This document shows, one piece after another, positions 10,501-20,120 of a stretch of 64,000 nt of DNA. Made by a program: the position numbers and the translations under genes. The notes under the pieces are model-generated. The model was not told where the DNA came from, searched no databases, and worked only from the letters and a program-made list of their open reading frames with translations. Source of the stretch: Yponomeuta sedellus (lineage: Eukaryota; Arthropoda; Insecta; Lepidoptera; Yponomeutidae); assembly GCA_934045075.1 (NCBI GenBank), contig OW203737.1, positions 2,741,965 through 2,805,964 of the forward strand. The letters are read 5' to 3'. The stretch's first letter is position 1, and each line of letters begins with the position of its first letter.

Positions 10501-12289
10501 TTAGCTAATGCGTGTTATCTATCACTTTTGTGTTCTCGTTATAATATGTTGATCTAGTCTTTTTTAAATGAGTTCATTGAAGGATCATTGATTACTGTCT
10601 CTGGTAGTTTATTCCACGTTTTCTCTTCACGGCTCGGCAAAGAGTGATTTTATTATTATTATTATTATTTACTAGCTGACCCAGCAAATTTCGTACCGCC
10701 CAACAATCGATTCTTTAATTGCTTATTATTTTTCTCTTCGTAAGAACCATCCTCGCACTTCAAAGAATATTTAAAAATAGTACATACACAACTAGGGTGG
10801 TAATACAAAGAAAGGCCGAGATCGCAGAAGATTGCGGCCCGAGCTGCAAGCGAGGGACGTAAATATACGATCGAGAGCTTTCTTTATTACCGCCCGTGTT
10901 GTGTACATCTTTTTATGTCTACACTTGGCCAGAAAACGGCTTTTTCCGTACGCGCAGCGTGCGGAAAAAGCCACTTTATGGCCAGATGTGGCATAAAAAG
11001 AATTAGCGAAATCTTTTAATTTTTCAGCATTCAGCGATTTATTTTTATATTATAGATTAGATACTCCAACAGTATTTTTATATTTCATTTCAAAACTATG
11101 TACTTATGCTAATGTACATCTGTTTTCTTGGATTGCTTGTCCACGGTTGCTTAGACACTTTCGGTGAGTCCCAATATCCAAACCCCCTTTTTCTCACAGC
11201 AAGGCGAGCTATACGTGCGGGGCCCAACTTTGATGAAAGGATATTACAAGAACGAAAAGGCGACCAGAGAAAGTCTGACTGACGATGGTTTCTACAAGAC
11301 CGGAGACCTGGGGTATTTCAAGCCTGGAGATGGACTCTTCATTAGTGACAGGATAAAGGAACTCATTAAGGTGGTTATATTCTCTTTTTTAATGCTCTAA
11401 CCCGTGCTAAGGACATAGTTACAATACTTTCGGGGCTTAATCGCGTAGTTATTATTGCTATTTTACATCGACGTTTCGACGACGACGACGACGACGACGT
11501 CATCGTGGTCACGAGAAGACTGATGGCTGGCACCCGTTCGCAGCTTCGGCTGATGAGGTTTCAGACTACCCTCAATCAGCCATCACAAAACACTATTACT
11601 ACGCGATTAAGACACGAAAGTATTCTAACTATGTGTACAAGTCGCGAAAGTTTAAAAAAATACCATACTAAGGACAATTTTTCTAAAACCTATTTAGAGT
11701 ACTAAGTTCAACTAAATGACTTGTGTTTTAGGTGCTAACTCGACGATAGATTTAACACAATAAATACATAGATAACATCCAAGACCCGAGACAAACTAGA
11801 AAAGTTTGTTTCTTAGTTTGACCCGGCCGGGGTTCGAACCCGAAACCTTCGGTCTTACAGTCAGCGTGTTAAACCGCTGCGCCACCGAGGCTGTCAATTT
11901 AGACACTTATTTTTCCTCACGATGTTTTCCTTCGCACTTAGTGTTTTACTTACTTTAGGGTAGGTACACCCTTTTTTATACCTACTATGTCCTTCCAGGT
12001 CAAAGGCATGCAGGTAGCCCCAGCTGAGCTGGAGAGCCTACTCCGCAGCCACCCGGCCGTGGCCGACGCGGCCGTCATAGGCATACCGCATGACCTGTAC
12101 GGGGAAACTCCCAAAGCGTTCATCATCCAGAAGAACAGCGTTACAATCTCCGCGGAAGAGCTTCAGGAGTTTGTAGCTCAGAAGGTCGCGCCGTTCAAGA
12201 AGATTGAGGAAGTGCAATTCGTGAAGGACATACCGAAGACTTCGTCCGGGAAGATTTTGCGGAGAGAACTGAAGAAAATGTATGCGTAG
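4527..12289 (+). CDS. Gene A: 4CL-like/luciferase-like acyl-CoA synthetase, 5'-partial
   Basis: Six exons follow GT-AG rules: 4527-4889, 6277-6462, 7254-7375, 9918-10085, 11200-11370 and 11999-12289 (stop TAG). They give 433 residues; two N-terminal coding exons lie left of the window, as judged from genes B and C. ANL-superfamily motifs appear in order: P-loop [55 protein letters not shown] and the C-terminal PKTSSGKILRR with the catalytic lysine. The family adenylates a carboxylic acid with ATP and then forms its CoA thioester; the substrate cannot be read from sequence. The C-terminus is KKMYA, with no SKL peroxisomal signal. Exon sizes equal those of gene B except exon 6 (168 instead of 162 nt). 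No frame break was seen. It is the most divergent of the three visible bodies. Confidence 0.9.
5020..5356 (+). mobile_element. RTE-type LINE fragment in a gene A intron
   Basis: An open frame encodes the C-terminal part of a LINE reverse-transcriptase protein, with CQRAMERSILGLRRVDRVRN, KLKWSWAGHVSRM and RGRPRRRWRDDLD, ending WTELGEAFAQ-stop. Such tails are typical of RTE-clade elements in insects. It is 5'-truncated, as usual for LINE copies, and lies on the same strand as the host gene, between its exons 4889 and 6277. Confidence 0.75.
5967..6222 (-). repeat. LINE-tail repeat (family T)
   Basis: Inverse copy with TTC-repeat end at 5967, then 'caggctatattagtccactg' and the GGGTTGGTGATCGCAG landmark. 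It lies about 55 bp upstream of the gene A exon that starts at 6277. Confidence 0.7.
6510..6860 (+). mobile_element. 5S-derived SINE, diverged
   Basis: The plus-strand copy lacks a good 5S head but keeps the body (GCTAGTGGCATTTT, AAGGCACGTTAAG, CTCCACCAACCCGG, GTGGTGGAGTATGGCC). Confidence 0.65.
6948..7232. mobile_element. SINE-A inverted pair next to a gene A exon
   Basis: A 5'-part minus copy (6948-7033) is followed by a full plus copy (about 7033-7232) with the tRNA-like head, GGTTCGAATCCCGG and the 'acgggttagtgcattaaaaa' tail. The element ends only about 21 bp before the exon at 7254, so the splice-acceptor region of that exon is immediately downstream of the SINE tail. Confidence 0.8.
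7376..7924. other. Intron sequence of gene A without recognised elements
   Basis: AT-rich, no coding frame of note. It contains 'tttgttggcaataaaaacat' near 7760, an AATAAA that is not at a gene end. Confidence 0.4.
7925..8100 (+). repeat. LINE-tail repeat (family T) with (GAC)n end
   Basis: Landmarks are GCGATCCCCAACCCGCATGC and 'cagcagtggactagtatagc', followed by a GAC trinucleotide run. Confidence 0.7.
8215..8345 (+). mobile_element. tRNA-like SINE fragment
   Basis: A tRNA-like head (GACTGCCTCGGCGGTCTAAC, then GGTCGTGGGTTCGACTGCC) runs into non-tRNA sequence without a CCA-type end. Only one copy was seen in this window, so the family assignment is weak. Confidence 0.4.
8799..8955 (-). mobile_element. 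SINE-A, minus copy
   Basis: Contains AGAGGCTAAAAATTCCACCC, an inverse B box (GGGACTCGAACCC) and an inverse A box. It ends near 'tgtattacgtacg'. Confidence 0.75.
9385..9640 (-). mobile_element. SINE-B copy
   Basis: Begins with the 'aggccttctctcagagagag' landmark and includes 'taattaccacgcgtgcccac', the intact form of the site where the TTAA element sits in the copy at 3335. A tRNA-like head in inverse lies near 9590-9640. Confidence 0.6.
9643..9890 (-). repeat. LINE-tail repeat (family T)
   Basis: Inverse copy starting with a GTC run, then 'caggctatactagtccactg'. It ends about 27 bp before the gene A exon at 9918. Confidence 0.7.
10144..10490 (+). mobile_element. 5S-derived SINE, nearly full length
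   Basis: The head reads GCGCTCGTGGCCTAG, GAGTTAAGCAACAACAGGCG and GGATGGGTGACCGTC, matching the 3' two-thirds of eukaryotic 5S rRNA including A-box and C-box regions. The body and tail agree with the other copies. It lies in the gene A intron after 10085. Confidence 0.75.
10672..10780 (-). mobile_element. Helitron 3' end fragment (non-autonomous)
   Basis: Reads CTAGCTGACCCAGCAAATTT, the inverse of the Helitron 3' end seen complete at 13030 and 48932. It is truncated at its 5' side. Confidence 0.7.
11415..11665. mobile_element. Foldback family FB-A
   Basis: Shares TTTCGGGGCTTAATCGCG, GTTTCGACGACG, ATCGTGGTCACGAGAAGACT and the closing 'ctatgtgtacaagtcgcgaa' with the copies at 31826 and 48076. 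It has a (GAC)n expansion in the middle. It sits just after the gene A exon ending at 11370; the intervening 11380-11412 is a SINE-A remnant. Confidence 0.6.
11728..11900 (-). mobile_element. SINE-C (tRNA-derived)
   Basis: The inverse tRNA-like head at 11823-11893 (GGGTTCGAACCCGAAACC, then CCGCTGCGCCACCGAGGC) is followed by a conserved body with ACTCGACGATAGATTTAA. A second copy is at 16963-17132. Confidence 0.65.
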
Positions 12290-12404
12290 TGTAGGGTGTG
12301 GTCCTTGTGTCAATAGTTAATCTAGGCAATGAGGTGTCATAGTATTTCTTAATGACTCGTGATGTTTACGCATACTTATATATTAAGCAGTGAAACAAAT
12401 ATAT

Positions 12405-12530
12405 ATTGCGTAAGTGAGTGGAAGGGCTGGTAAGGGACGTCCCAGGCGGACATACATCGACCAAATAGGGGATGTATTAGCAAAATTAAAGATAAAAAGT
12501 ACCCGGAACCGGCTTGCGTGCGTATCTATG
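12405..12530 (+). mobile_element. RTE-like LINE 3' fragment leading into a microsatellite
   Basis: Encodes SGRAGKGRPRRTYIDQIGDV and STRNRLAC, matching the longer fragment at 34170-34290. The LINE reading frame runs straight into the TATG repeat. Confidence 0.7.
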
Positions 12531-12740
12531 TATGTATGTATGTATGTATGTATGTATGTATGTATGTATGTATGTATGTATGTATGTATGTATGTATGTA
12601 TGTATGTATGTATGTATGTATGTATGTATGTATGTATGTATGTATGTATGTATGTATGTATGTATGTATGTATGTATGTATGTATGTATGTATGTATGTA
12701 TGTACGTACGTGTGTGTGTGTGAGTGAGTGTGTATGTATG
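12521..12740 (+). repeat. (TATG)n microsatellite
   Basis: About 45 uninterrupted TATG/GTAT tetranucleotides, then a degenerate TG-rich end. The MYVC-repeat open frames across it are artefacts of the tetranucleotide. Confidence 0.95.
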
Positions 12741-12746
12741 TATTAA

Positions 12747-13605
12747 ACGGGTCGCGTTTATTTATTAGGTAAACGTTATTTAATAGAGAGCACTTTATTG
12801 AACATAAAACTGAAAATTACACGGATATTAATAATTACCTTAATTCGGGAATTAGTCACGTTAATTGGTCATGTGTAGAGGGTAGTAAACGTGACTTGGG
12901 GGTAGACCAACTACCTTCACTACCAAAATAGGCGTGACGACAATATCATATAACGATATTATGGGAAAGTGCATATTAAAAGGATTCAAAACACTAATTT
13001 AGTTTTATAAAAAAATTAAATTACCAATATCTATAATATAAAAATGAATCTCTGAATGTGTTGGTAAGCCGCAAATCTCGAGAACAGCTGAACCGATTTC
13101 GCCGATTCTTTTTTTAGAATATTCCTTGAACTATGAGGATGGTTCTTACGGAGAGAAAAAATAAATAAAGAATCGACTGTTAAGCGGTACGAAGTTCGCT
13201 GGGTCAGCTAGTTTTCAATAAAATGAAAGATTAGTAGAGCAGTAGCTTTCAGCCATTTTCAGCAATGACGCCTATGTTACCAAATGTTACTAAAGCGTGC
13301 CGTCACGCGTCACTTTTGAGTAACATTGCTTAACTTCATCCGTGCTTTGTTTGACGTTTGATGTTTCTTTACCTAGGCGTGACGTCCCATTTGACGTCAC
13401 GACACCGCGAGCTGTTTTCCCACAGTTTGAAATAATTGTAGAAAAATTTAATTTTATTGAAATCTAGGTTTTTTGGTAAATAATAAAAGTGACCACACAT
13501 TAAAAACATTTTGTCATGCTTATTAAGTATTTATTAAAATAACGGTAGGTGGTCTACCCCCACAAGTCACTTTTACTCTAAAAAGACAATCTTGATTAGA
13601 CCCGT
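12747..13605. mobile_element. TTAA-flanked non-autonomous element
   Basis: TTAA at 12743-12746 and 13606-13609 flanks an element with ACGGGTC at both ends in inverse. Internal inverted blocks are also present (GTGACTTGGGGGTAGACC near 12890 against GGTCTACCCCCACAAGTCAC near 13551). No transposase. The target site suggests a piggyBac-like origin. A Helitron (13030-13211) is nested inside. Confidence 0.6.
13030..13211 (+). mobile_element. Short non-autonomous Helitron
   Basis: Starts TCTATAATATAAAAATGAAT and ends GCTGGGTCAGCTAG. It is flanked by A on the left and T on the right, the target preference of Helitrons. No Rep/helicase coding. A close copy is at 48932-49115. Confidence 0.8.
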
Positions 13606-13623
13606 TTAATAAATATCATTTAG

Positions 13624-13992
13624 AAGCGCTCGTGGCCTAGGCGAACCGAGTGATTGGAATCAATCACTTGGTTAAGCAATAACAGGCGCGGTCAGGTACG
13701 GGATGGGTAAGAGTCCCGTGACTACCGCTAGTGGCATTTTTCCGAGCGCTTCCGTTTCGCAAGGCACGTTAAGCCGTTGGTGCCGGCTGTCATATAATGG
13801 CAGTCGTTAAGCCATGTCAGAGGCCTTATGGGCGGCTTGATAACTTCTGACAGTAAGGCCCGCCACTGTCTTACAATCCTCCACCAACCCGGACTTGGCC
13901 CCCGTGGTGGAGTATGGCCTAACCTGCCTGCGATGCAGGAAGAGACCCGTGCCCCAGCAGTGGGGACATACGAGTACAAAGGTTGATAACGA
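13624..13992 (+). mobile_element. 5S-derived SINE, full length
   Basis: One of the best copies: AGCGCTCGTGGCCTAGGCG, ATTGGAATCAATCACTTGG, TTAAGCAATAACAGGCGCGG, then body and tail. No target duplication was resolved by eye. Confidence 0.8.
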
Positions 13993-14139
13993 AATACATA
14001 ATTCTATGAATGAAGTGTCATCTAGTAGACATATTTCAAAAAAGTTTTGTATCGCAAGCAAATCATTTAGTTTATGACAATGCTTGCCGTGACGTGTGGT
14101 ACCTATATGTTTTAATTTAACTTCCTAACTATGGGAAAG

Positions 14140-14400
14140 AGAGCGGTGGTGGCGGAGCGGTGTAGAACGCCGGCTTCTCAATCGGGAGGTCGTGGGTTCG
14201 AACCCCGGCATGTACCAAAGACGTTGTTTTCTAACTTATGTAAATTTGTGAAAATATAGTAGCCATACTACTCGCTGACGGTGAAGGAAAACATCGTAAG
14301 GAAACCCTAGTGTCTGAGGTGTTAGCGTACCTTAGCGCTTGCTACGTACAATGGCCCAACTATGAGGCTAAGTGCGGAAATCTCAGGTCTAACTAACTAT
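14140..14400 (+). mobile_element. SINE-B, plus copy with clear tRNA-like head
   Basis: The head at 14147-14217 has GGCGGAGCGGTGTAGAACGC, an anticodon-loop-like CTTCTCAATC and the B box GGGTTCGAACCCC. It is followed by the SINE-B body (AGGAAAACATCGTAAGGAAA). The conserved body argues against a functional tRNA gene. Confidence 0.7.
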
Positions 14401-14565
14401 GGGAAACCGCCTGTGTTTTTGGGCTTAGTAGCCATTACGAGGTTTCACCGCGGGATTTTTGCGAAAAATATTCTGGGTTATTGAAAATGCATGATGGTAA
14501 AAACGAAATCTCGTACTAATTTGATTCCGCAATTAAATTAGTACATGATTTATTATTATTATTTA

Positions 14566-14833
14566 TACAGGGTGTCTCATTCAAATCGGTCAGTATGGGA
14601 AAGTCTGAAACTATAAGACATACGAAGATCTGTTCTGAGGAACCGTGTCATCGATTTAAATAACAAGAAAAACTGCATCCATACATTTTAAATAACATCT
14701 GTACTCCGTTCGGGAATCGAACCCGGTTGTTTTGAAAAAAAAAATCGATGACATGGTTCCTCAGAACAGATCTTCGTATGTCTTATAATTTCAGACTTTC
14801 CCATACTGACCGATTTAAATGAGACACCCTGTA
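14566..14833. mobile_element. Foldback MITE with ~100-bp inverted ends
   Basis: Ends TACAGGGTGTCTCATT and its mirror, flanked by TA on both sides. The inverted arms extend through AAATCGGTCAGTATGGG and AGATCTGTTCTGAGGAACC. The middle holds a tRNA-like scrap (GGGAATCGAACCCGG). Confidence 0.75.
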
Positions 14834-15437
14834 TATTTATTCACTGTAAACAATGCAAGATTACAATATCAATAGTTTGCCAAACTGCTAATGCAGTTTA
14901 TCGGCAAGCTCTTGGTAACAGTTCTTTTTATCTTACTAAATAATTCGTTAAAAAAACGCGGCGATATTAATATAGTCTTAATATAGCCTTAAGGAGCTTT
15001 GGGGTGCTGACTAGATATTTTTAAGCGAGTAAAAATCACAACTCGTTTTATAATACGTTTTTTTTAAAGTATCATCAAAAATCTTATTATCTGTTATAAC
15101 TATTTCTAGGACATACCGCCTTTAATCGATTAAAGACACAGAATCGATTTCTGCTAAAGAAATCGATTAAAGTCCTAGGATAGGACTCACGGGAGTTAAA
15201 ATTGTTTATTTGTTGTTTTATTTGTAAAGATTGTTTAAATTTTTAGTACCTTTTGTTGCAGTTTAGCGAAGGGCGTGTACTTTTGTAAAAGAAATTAATA
15301 GATGACGATGAGACCCTTAATAATTGTGCGAATGCGTACCTAGATAAATAAATAAATACGACTAATACTGACTACGTACAGGAAAAGGAAAATATAATTT
15401 AACTGTCCGTAATTGAATTTTTGGGCATAAAACATTA
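14834..15437. other. AT-rich non-coding stretch
   Basis: Only a short palindromic patch around 15115-15180 with repeated AATCGATT was seen; no gene. Confidence 0.4.
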
Positions 15438-15712
15438 TTATACTATTTTTATTTTTATGCACTAACCCCCCGTGCTAAGGCCAATTTAGTCAAAGTAGGT
15501 AGTCGGGGCTGTAAGTGATGCAATTTACTTAAGCCAGATGTCGCTGCCTGTAATACAGAGAATAGTGTAAAGAGGTTCGAAATTTCACTGATGCCGGTGA
15601 GTCGCCCATTAGCTCAGTTGGAAAGAGCGCTGGCACGGATAGCCAGAGGTCCCGGGTTCGAATCCCGGCATGGGTGAAATTTTTAGCCTCTAAATAGGTT
15701 TTTAAAACTTAA
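15438..15712. mobile_element. SINE-A inverted arrangement
   Basis: An inverse tail fragment (15438-15486, with GCACTAACC and GTGCTAAGG) is followed by a full plus copy (15550-15712) with A box TAGCTCAGTTGG and B box GGGTTCGAATCCCGG. Confidence 0.75.
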
Positions 15713-16134
15713 AACATTAATTTATCAAAAAATTACTCATTTTATTTATTACAACAATTAAACATATTAAATTGTGCGAGAGAGACAGCATGCATCACGT
15801 AAGAACAGCCTAAATTGTGGTCTATTTATTAATTGCTTGATGTTAAGGGGCTGTGAAATTTATGTTCTATTTGTTTTTTTGTAAATATATGGTTTTTAAA
15901 ACAATTGCGTTACTATCTTTCATTTACAAAACATTATAAGCCGTTTTCATGACAAATTCACAAAGCAATTCATAGATAGCGCTTATAGGCGTGGAAGGAA
16001 TCTCTTACAGAGATAAGCTCGCCTTAGTACAAGTTATTTCTTATGTAATGTGTTAATGTTTCGTGTGCAATAAAAAATAATAATAACAACTGGAATGCGG
16101 CTGCCAAAATTAATCTGTTCTAAGCAAAAGAAGC

Positions 16135-16745
16135 GCTTGAAGTGCTCGTAAGCTAGGCGAACCGAGTGATTGGAATCAATCACTTGAGTTAAGCAACAAC
16201 AGGCGCGGTCACAGCGGTGCTGTGTGGTGGCGGCCTAGAGAATAGCACCAACCCAATTCTTCCCGCGGGTGTCGTAAAAGGCGAATAAGGGACACAAACC
16301 GAGGGGTGGGCAGCAGCGCCCCCCCTGCAGTACAATTCCACCGAACTGCGATCCCCAACCCGCATGCCCAGCGTGGGGATTATGGGCATTACCCCCTATG
16401 ATAGCACAACGTGGGGCTATTTAGGGGAGGGCTATGTCCAGCAGTGGACTAATATAACCTGACGACGAGGCGCGGTCAGATGCAGGATGTGTGACCGTCC
16501 CGTGACTACCGCTAGTGGCATTTTTCGTAAAGCCGTTGGTGCCGGCTGTCATGTAATGGCAGTTGTTAAGCCATGTCGGAGGCCATATGGGCGGCTTGAT
16601 AACTTCTGACAGTAAGGCCCGCCACCGTACAATCCTCCACCAACCCGGACTTTGTCCCCGTGGTGGAGTATGGCATAACCTTCCTGCGTTGCAGGCAGAG
16701 ACCCGTGTCCCAGCAGTGGGGACATACAAGGGTTGATAACGAAGC
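16135..16745 (+). mobile_element. 5S-derived SINE split by a family T insertion
   Basis: The head at 16135-16209 ends GGCGCGGTCA; the same ten bases reappear at about 16469 where the SINE resumes. The repeated decamer is the target duplication of the insert at 16210-16467. Confidence 0.75.
16210..16467 (+). mobile_element. LINE-tail repeat (family T), inserted in a SINE
   Basis: Longest copy of family T, with GGCGGCCTAGAGAATAGCAC at its start and 'tccagcagtggactaatata' then GACGACG at its end. It behaves as an independent mobile unit, because it carries its own target duplication. Confidence 0.7.
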
Positions 16746-16962
16746 AAAAGAATTGTTTTCTGAACTTGAGCTGAAAACGGCTAATTACATCCCTAATTTT
16801 AGTAGGGATAGTTAACCTAATTTATGTAGGGAGAGTTAAGTTGTAAGGGAGTAAACGTAAAAAATGTTTTTCTTATGATTTTATCCTACCGTTATAAATA
16901 TTCATGGACATATTACACAGATCTCGTTAGCCCTTTACTAAGTAAAAGGTAAATTACTTGTG

Positions 16963-17132
16963 TTATAGGTGCTAACTCGACGATAGATTTAATACAACAA
17001 ATACATAGATAACATCCAAGACCAGAGACAAACTAGAAAAGTTCGTTTGCTAGTTTGACCCGGCCGGGGATCGAACCCGGAAGCTTTGGTTGTACAGTCA
17101 GCTTGCCAAACCGCTGCGCCATCAAGGCCGTC
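16963..17132 (-). mobile_element. SINE-C (tRNA-derived), second copy
   Basis: Matches 11728-11900 throughout, including ACTCGACGATAGATTTAA and the inverse tRNA-like head. Confidence 0.65.
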
Positions 17133-17381
17133 AAATCGAGGATTAATCTATATATCTATGCCAAATTTCAGCTATCTAGTACTGGTCGTCTATGTGCTAC
17201 ACCGCGGTCAGACAGACGGTCAGACGCACGGAGTTAGCAAAACTGTGTTATAATTATACATTATTGCACACGAAACATTTAACAGGACATTACATAAGAA
17301 ATAACATGTACACAGGCGAGCTTACCTCTGAAAGATTTCTTCCAGCAACTATAAGGTTCCTATCGACTATGAAACCCTTAG

Positions 17382-17757
17382 ATTCACACTGGCGCAGAGT
17401 CGAAGCGAAGCGAAGAGACGCGACGCGAAATAATTCGCCCCGTTGACGCGCGAATGCGCCCGTCTTCGCGCATCGATGCGCGAATTGGCTAATATTGACC
17501 TTGTTATGATTGCCCTAATAGCAGAAGTTCAAGAGAAGGACGCCGGCTGACGCGCGTCTGCGCGCGCGACGCCTGAACCCAGGCGACCCTTGCAGGCGAA
17601 GACGCGCGCAGTCGCGCGCATTCGCGCGCAGACGCGCGTCGCTAAGCGTTTCCAAAATTTTCCAACACAAATCGTATCGTATTAACAGAGAAATAGTGAT
17701 GAATTAGGAACAGTTGAAAAACGTGACGCGTCGCTCGACTCTGCGCCAGTGTGAATT
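17382..17757. mobile_element. CpG-rich foldback element
   Basis: Inverted ends TTCACACTGGCGCAGAGTCG and mirror. The interior (17430-17645) is packed with GACGCG, GCGCGC and CGCGCA motifs, in strong contrast to the AT-rich surroundings. No coding capacity. It resembles hAT-type non-autonomous elements with subterminal GACGCG repeats, but this is inference. Confidence 0.65.
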
Positions 17758-19080
17758 GAGCCTAAAATCGCTGTCGGGGATTCCGCTTCATTTCAATAAC
17801 AAGTTGCATAACATCGCCTTATCTTCGTCAAAGTTGTACAAAGTACGAGGACCTACCTATACAGTTTTTGTCAAGAGTTACCTTCTGTGATAGGACCTTA
17901 TTGATAAGATATTATACTAATATCGCTGAATCTGATCTTCAGAGTGCTATCAATAATCGCCATCGCTATTTTGAAAGCCACTATCACCCAAGTTTCGCCA
18001 CTCAAGAGAGCTCTCGAAATGTCGGTGTGGATGCCACTGTGGATGTTACAAAGCGTTGTCGTGTTTTTTTTTAGTAATTTTGGACTGCCTATGCACACTG
18101 AAAACATAAATGGCACTAAGCTAAAAACTTAATTTTACAGTATGGCCATTTTAAGTTTTCCAAAATATTCTATCGGTGTTACGGAACCGAAAATGTACAA
18201 AAATGCTTTACAATTAGTTTTAAAAAATTGTTTAGCTAACGTTCTTTCAGTGTCCAGTTTCGTAAAATTAAATTTGTAATTAGTTTTCAATAGAAATGCA
18301 TTTTTAAAAAAAGTTCATCATAGTGTCTGTTTTCCATTCACGGTTATAAAATTTTTTTTGCTTAATAACTTCGTAAGTTGTTATTTTGCCTATATTGTAA
18401 TGATTAAAAAGATAGAAAAAATACAATAAAATTACTAACATTTAAAAAAACTGTTTATTTTGCATATGCCCACAGCTTTAACTTAAGTATAACAAACACC
18501 TTCCATTAACAAGTCAGTTTTTTATTAGGCTCGAGATCAATAAAAGTATTATCAAAAAATAAGAAACTTGGAATAACTTTGGCATAATTTGTATCGTATT
18601 CCAGGTAAATCAACTTAAATCTAGTTTTAACCTACTTAGTATAAAAGTCTTCCAAAGTATTAGCTGTAACAGTTAAAATAAACCAGGTTCTATAAGGTCC
18701 TTATTCTTTAATCAGTCGTTAAGCTTAATATTCTAGGCATAAAAAAATGTATTATAGTATCCTTACAGTAAATAAAAACCTATTTTTTCAAAAACCTTTG
18801 TAACGTAACATCATAAAAACAAAGTGTATCAAAACTTTGTTTTCACTATCAATAAATCAACAACAATGAAGCGATTGAACTTAACTTAGGAGTATGTCCA
18901 AGTAGAAATTGTAAAGTATACGCACATAAGGTACCAGCAAAGCTCTATAAAATCAGGCGTGAGTTGTTAGGGTCTAAGTAAGACATAGGAAATAAGAAAA
19001 ACATTATGAAACTAACAGAAACAGATACGTTACTACGTCATTAATACAAAATGTAATTTTCAAAACCTTGCTCTCACAAA
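17758..19080. other. AT-rich intergenic stretch
   Basis: No gene or recognised repeat. Short open frames at 17868-18132 on both strands overlap each other and show no domain. Confidence 0.4.
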
Positions 19081-19275
19081 TTATTTGTAACAAATGCTGG
19101 TCGAGGGTGGACTTCTCATGATATTCAAATCAGACTCGGTTATTGTCGAAAGGGGCTCAGCAATATCGGAATGTCTTTTAGAAGCAGACTTAATACTTTG
19201 AGAGTCTTCATCGTCATTGTTGTTTTGAAATGTCAATTGTAAGATCCTTTTACACCTACTTTTCTTTGGATTCAT
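19081..19275 (-). CDS. Small unrecognised open frame (64 codons), doubtful
   Basis: Starts MNPKKSRCKRILQLTFQ and is followed by an acidic, serine-rich stretch ending PPSTSICYK. The composition looks more protein-like than other short frames nearby. No family is recognised and no neighbouring exon was found. It may be a remnant exon or chance. Confidence 0.15.
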   Translation of the reverse strand: MNPKKSRCKRILQLTFQNNNDDEDSQSIKSASKRHSDIAEPLSTITESDLNIMRSPPSTSICYK

Positions 19276-19865
19276 GATGTTTTAAAACCTTAAACAAAAA
19301 ACAAACCTTAGAGAACTTTAGGTAGCCAACGTTGCACCTATAAATTAATATTCAAATAACAGTTAATTTATAAAATTCCAAAAAGAACGCTTAAGCTACT
19401 AACGGTTTGCAACGAAAAGATATATTTTTCCATTCAAAGTAGTTAATGAAAACCTACAGGTTACACCAGGTATTTAAATTATAATTTATAATACAATTTT
19501 CGAGATAAAAAGTAGGTACCCTAAGTCCGTCTCGTGGTCCTGTGGTAACTACCAACAACATTTTATCCAAATCATTCAGCCGTTTAGGCGTTAAAAAGCA
19601 AACAGAAAGACAGACAGACAGAGTTACTTCCAAATTTATAATATTGGTGTAGATATAGATACGTATAAAGAGTTCCATTTAATATTTACGTAGATAGCTA
19701 CCTACGTAAATATTAAATAGAAAATTAAGAATAACTAGTTCTAAACTCAGATACTCACAGATTTAGAATTTTGATTAAAAAAAAATCCATCGAATGACAC
19801 TAAACAGATACAGCCCGTTACCTATTTGATTTGCCTAGCTACAAAATAACAATAAAATATAATGA

Positions 19866-20120
19866 ACAACTGGCACTTAACTCAAACTGCCATTTCTGCA
19901 ATTTACCAATGAGAAAATTCGAAAGCAAATTTATCAATTAAATGGCACTTTACAAAAAATGCCGTTAATTTCGAACGCTTCAATACAAAATTCTAACAAT
20001 ATTTATTGAATAAGTGGCTCTTTACTCAAAGTGCCACTTACGAATTTACTTATTGTTAATATTCGAAAGTAGAAATATCAGAATAAGTGGTTTTTTACAC
20101 AAAATGCCACTTGTTGATTC
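19866..20120. repeat. Degenerate ~72-bp tandem repeats with a small palindrome
   Basis: A motif like AAGTGGC-TTTACTCAAAGTGCCACTT recurs near 19870, 19942, 20013 and 20085, each a short imperfect palindrome separated by AT-rich spacer. A further relic lies near 20310. Confidence 0.5.

Noticed and set aside
12414..12746. MYVC-repeat open frames
   Set aside because: Translation of (TATG)n; only the first ~30 codons are LINE-derived.
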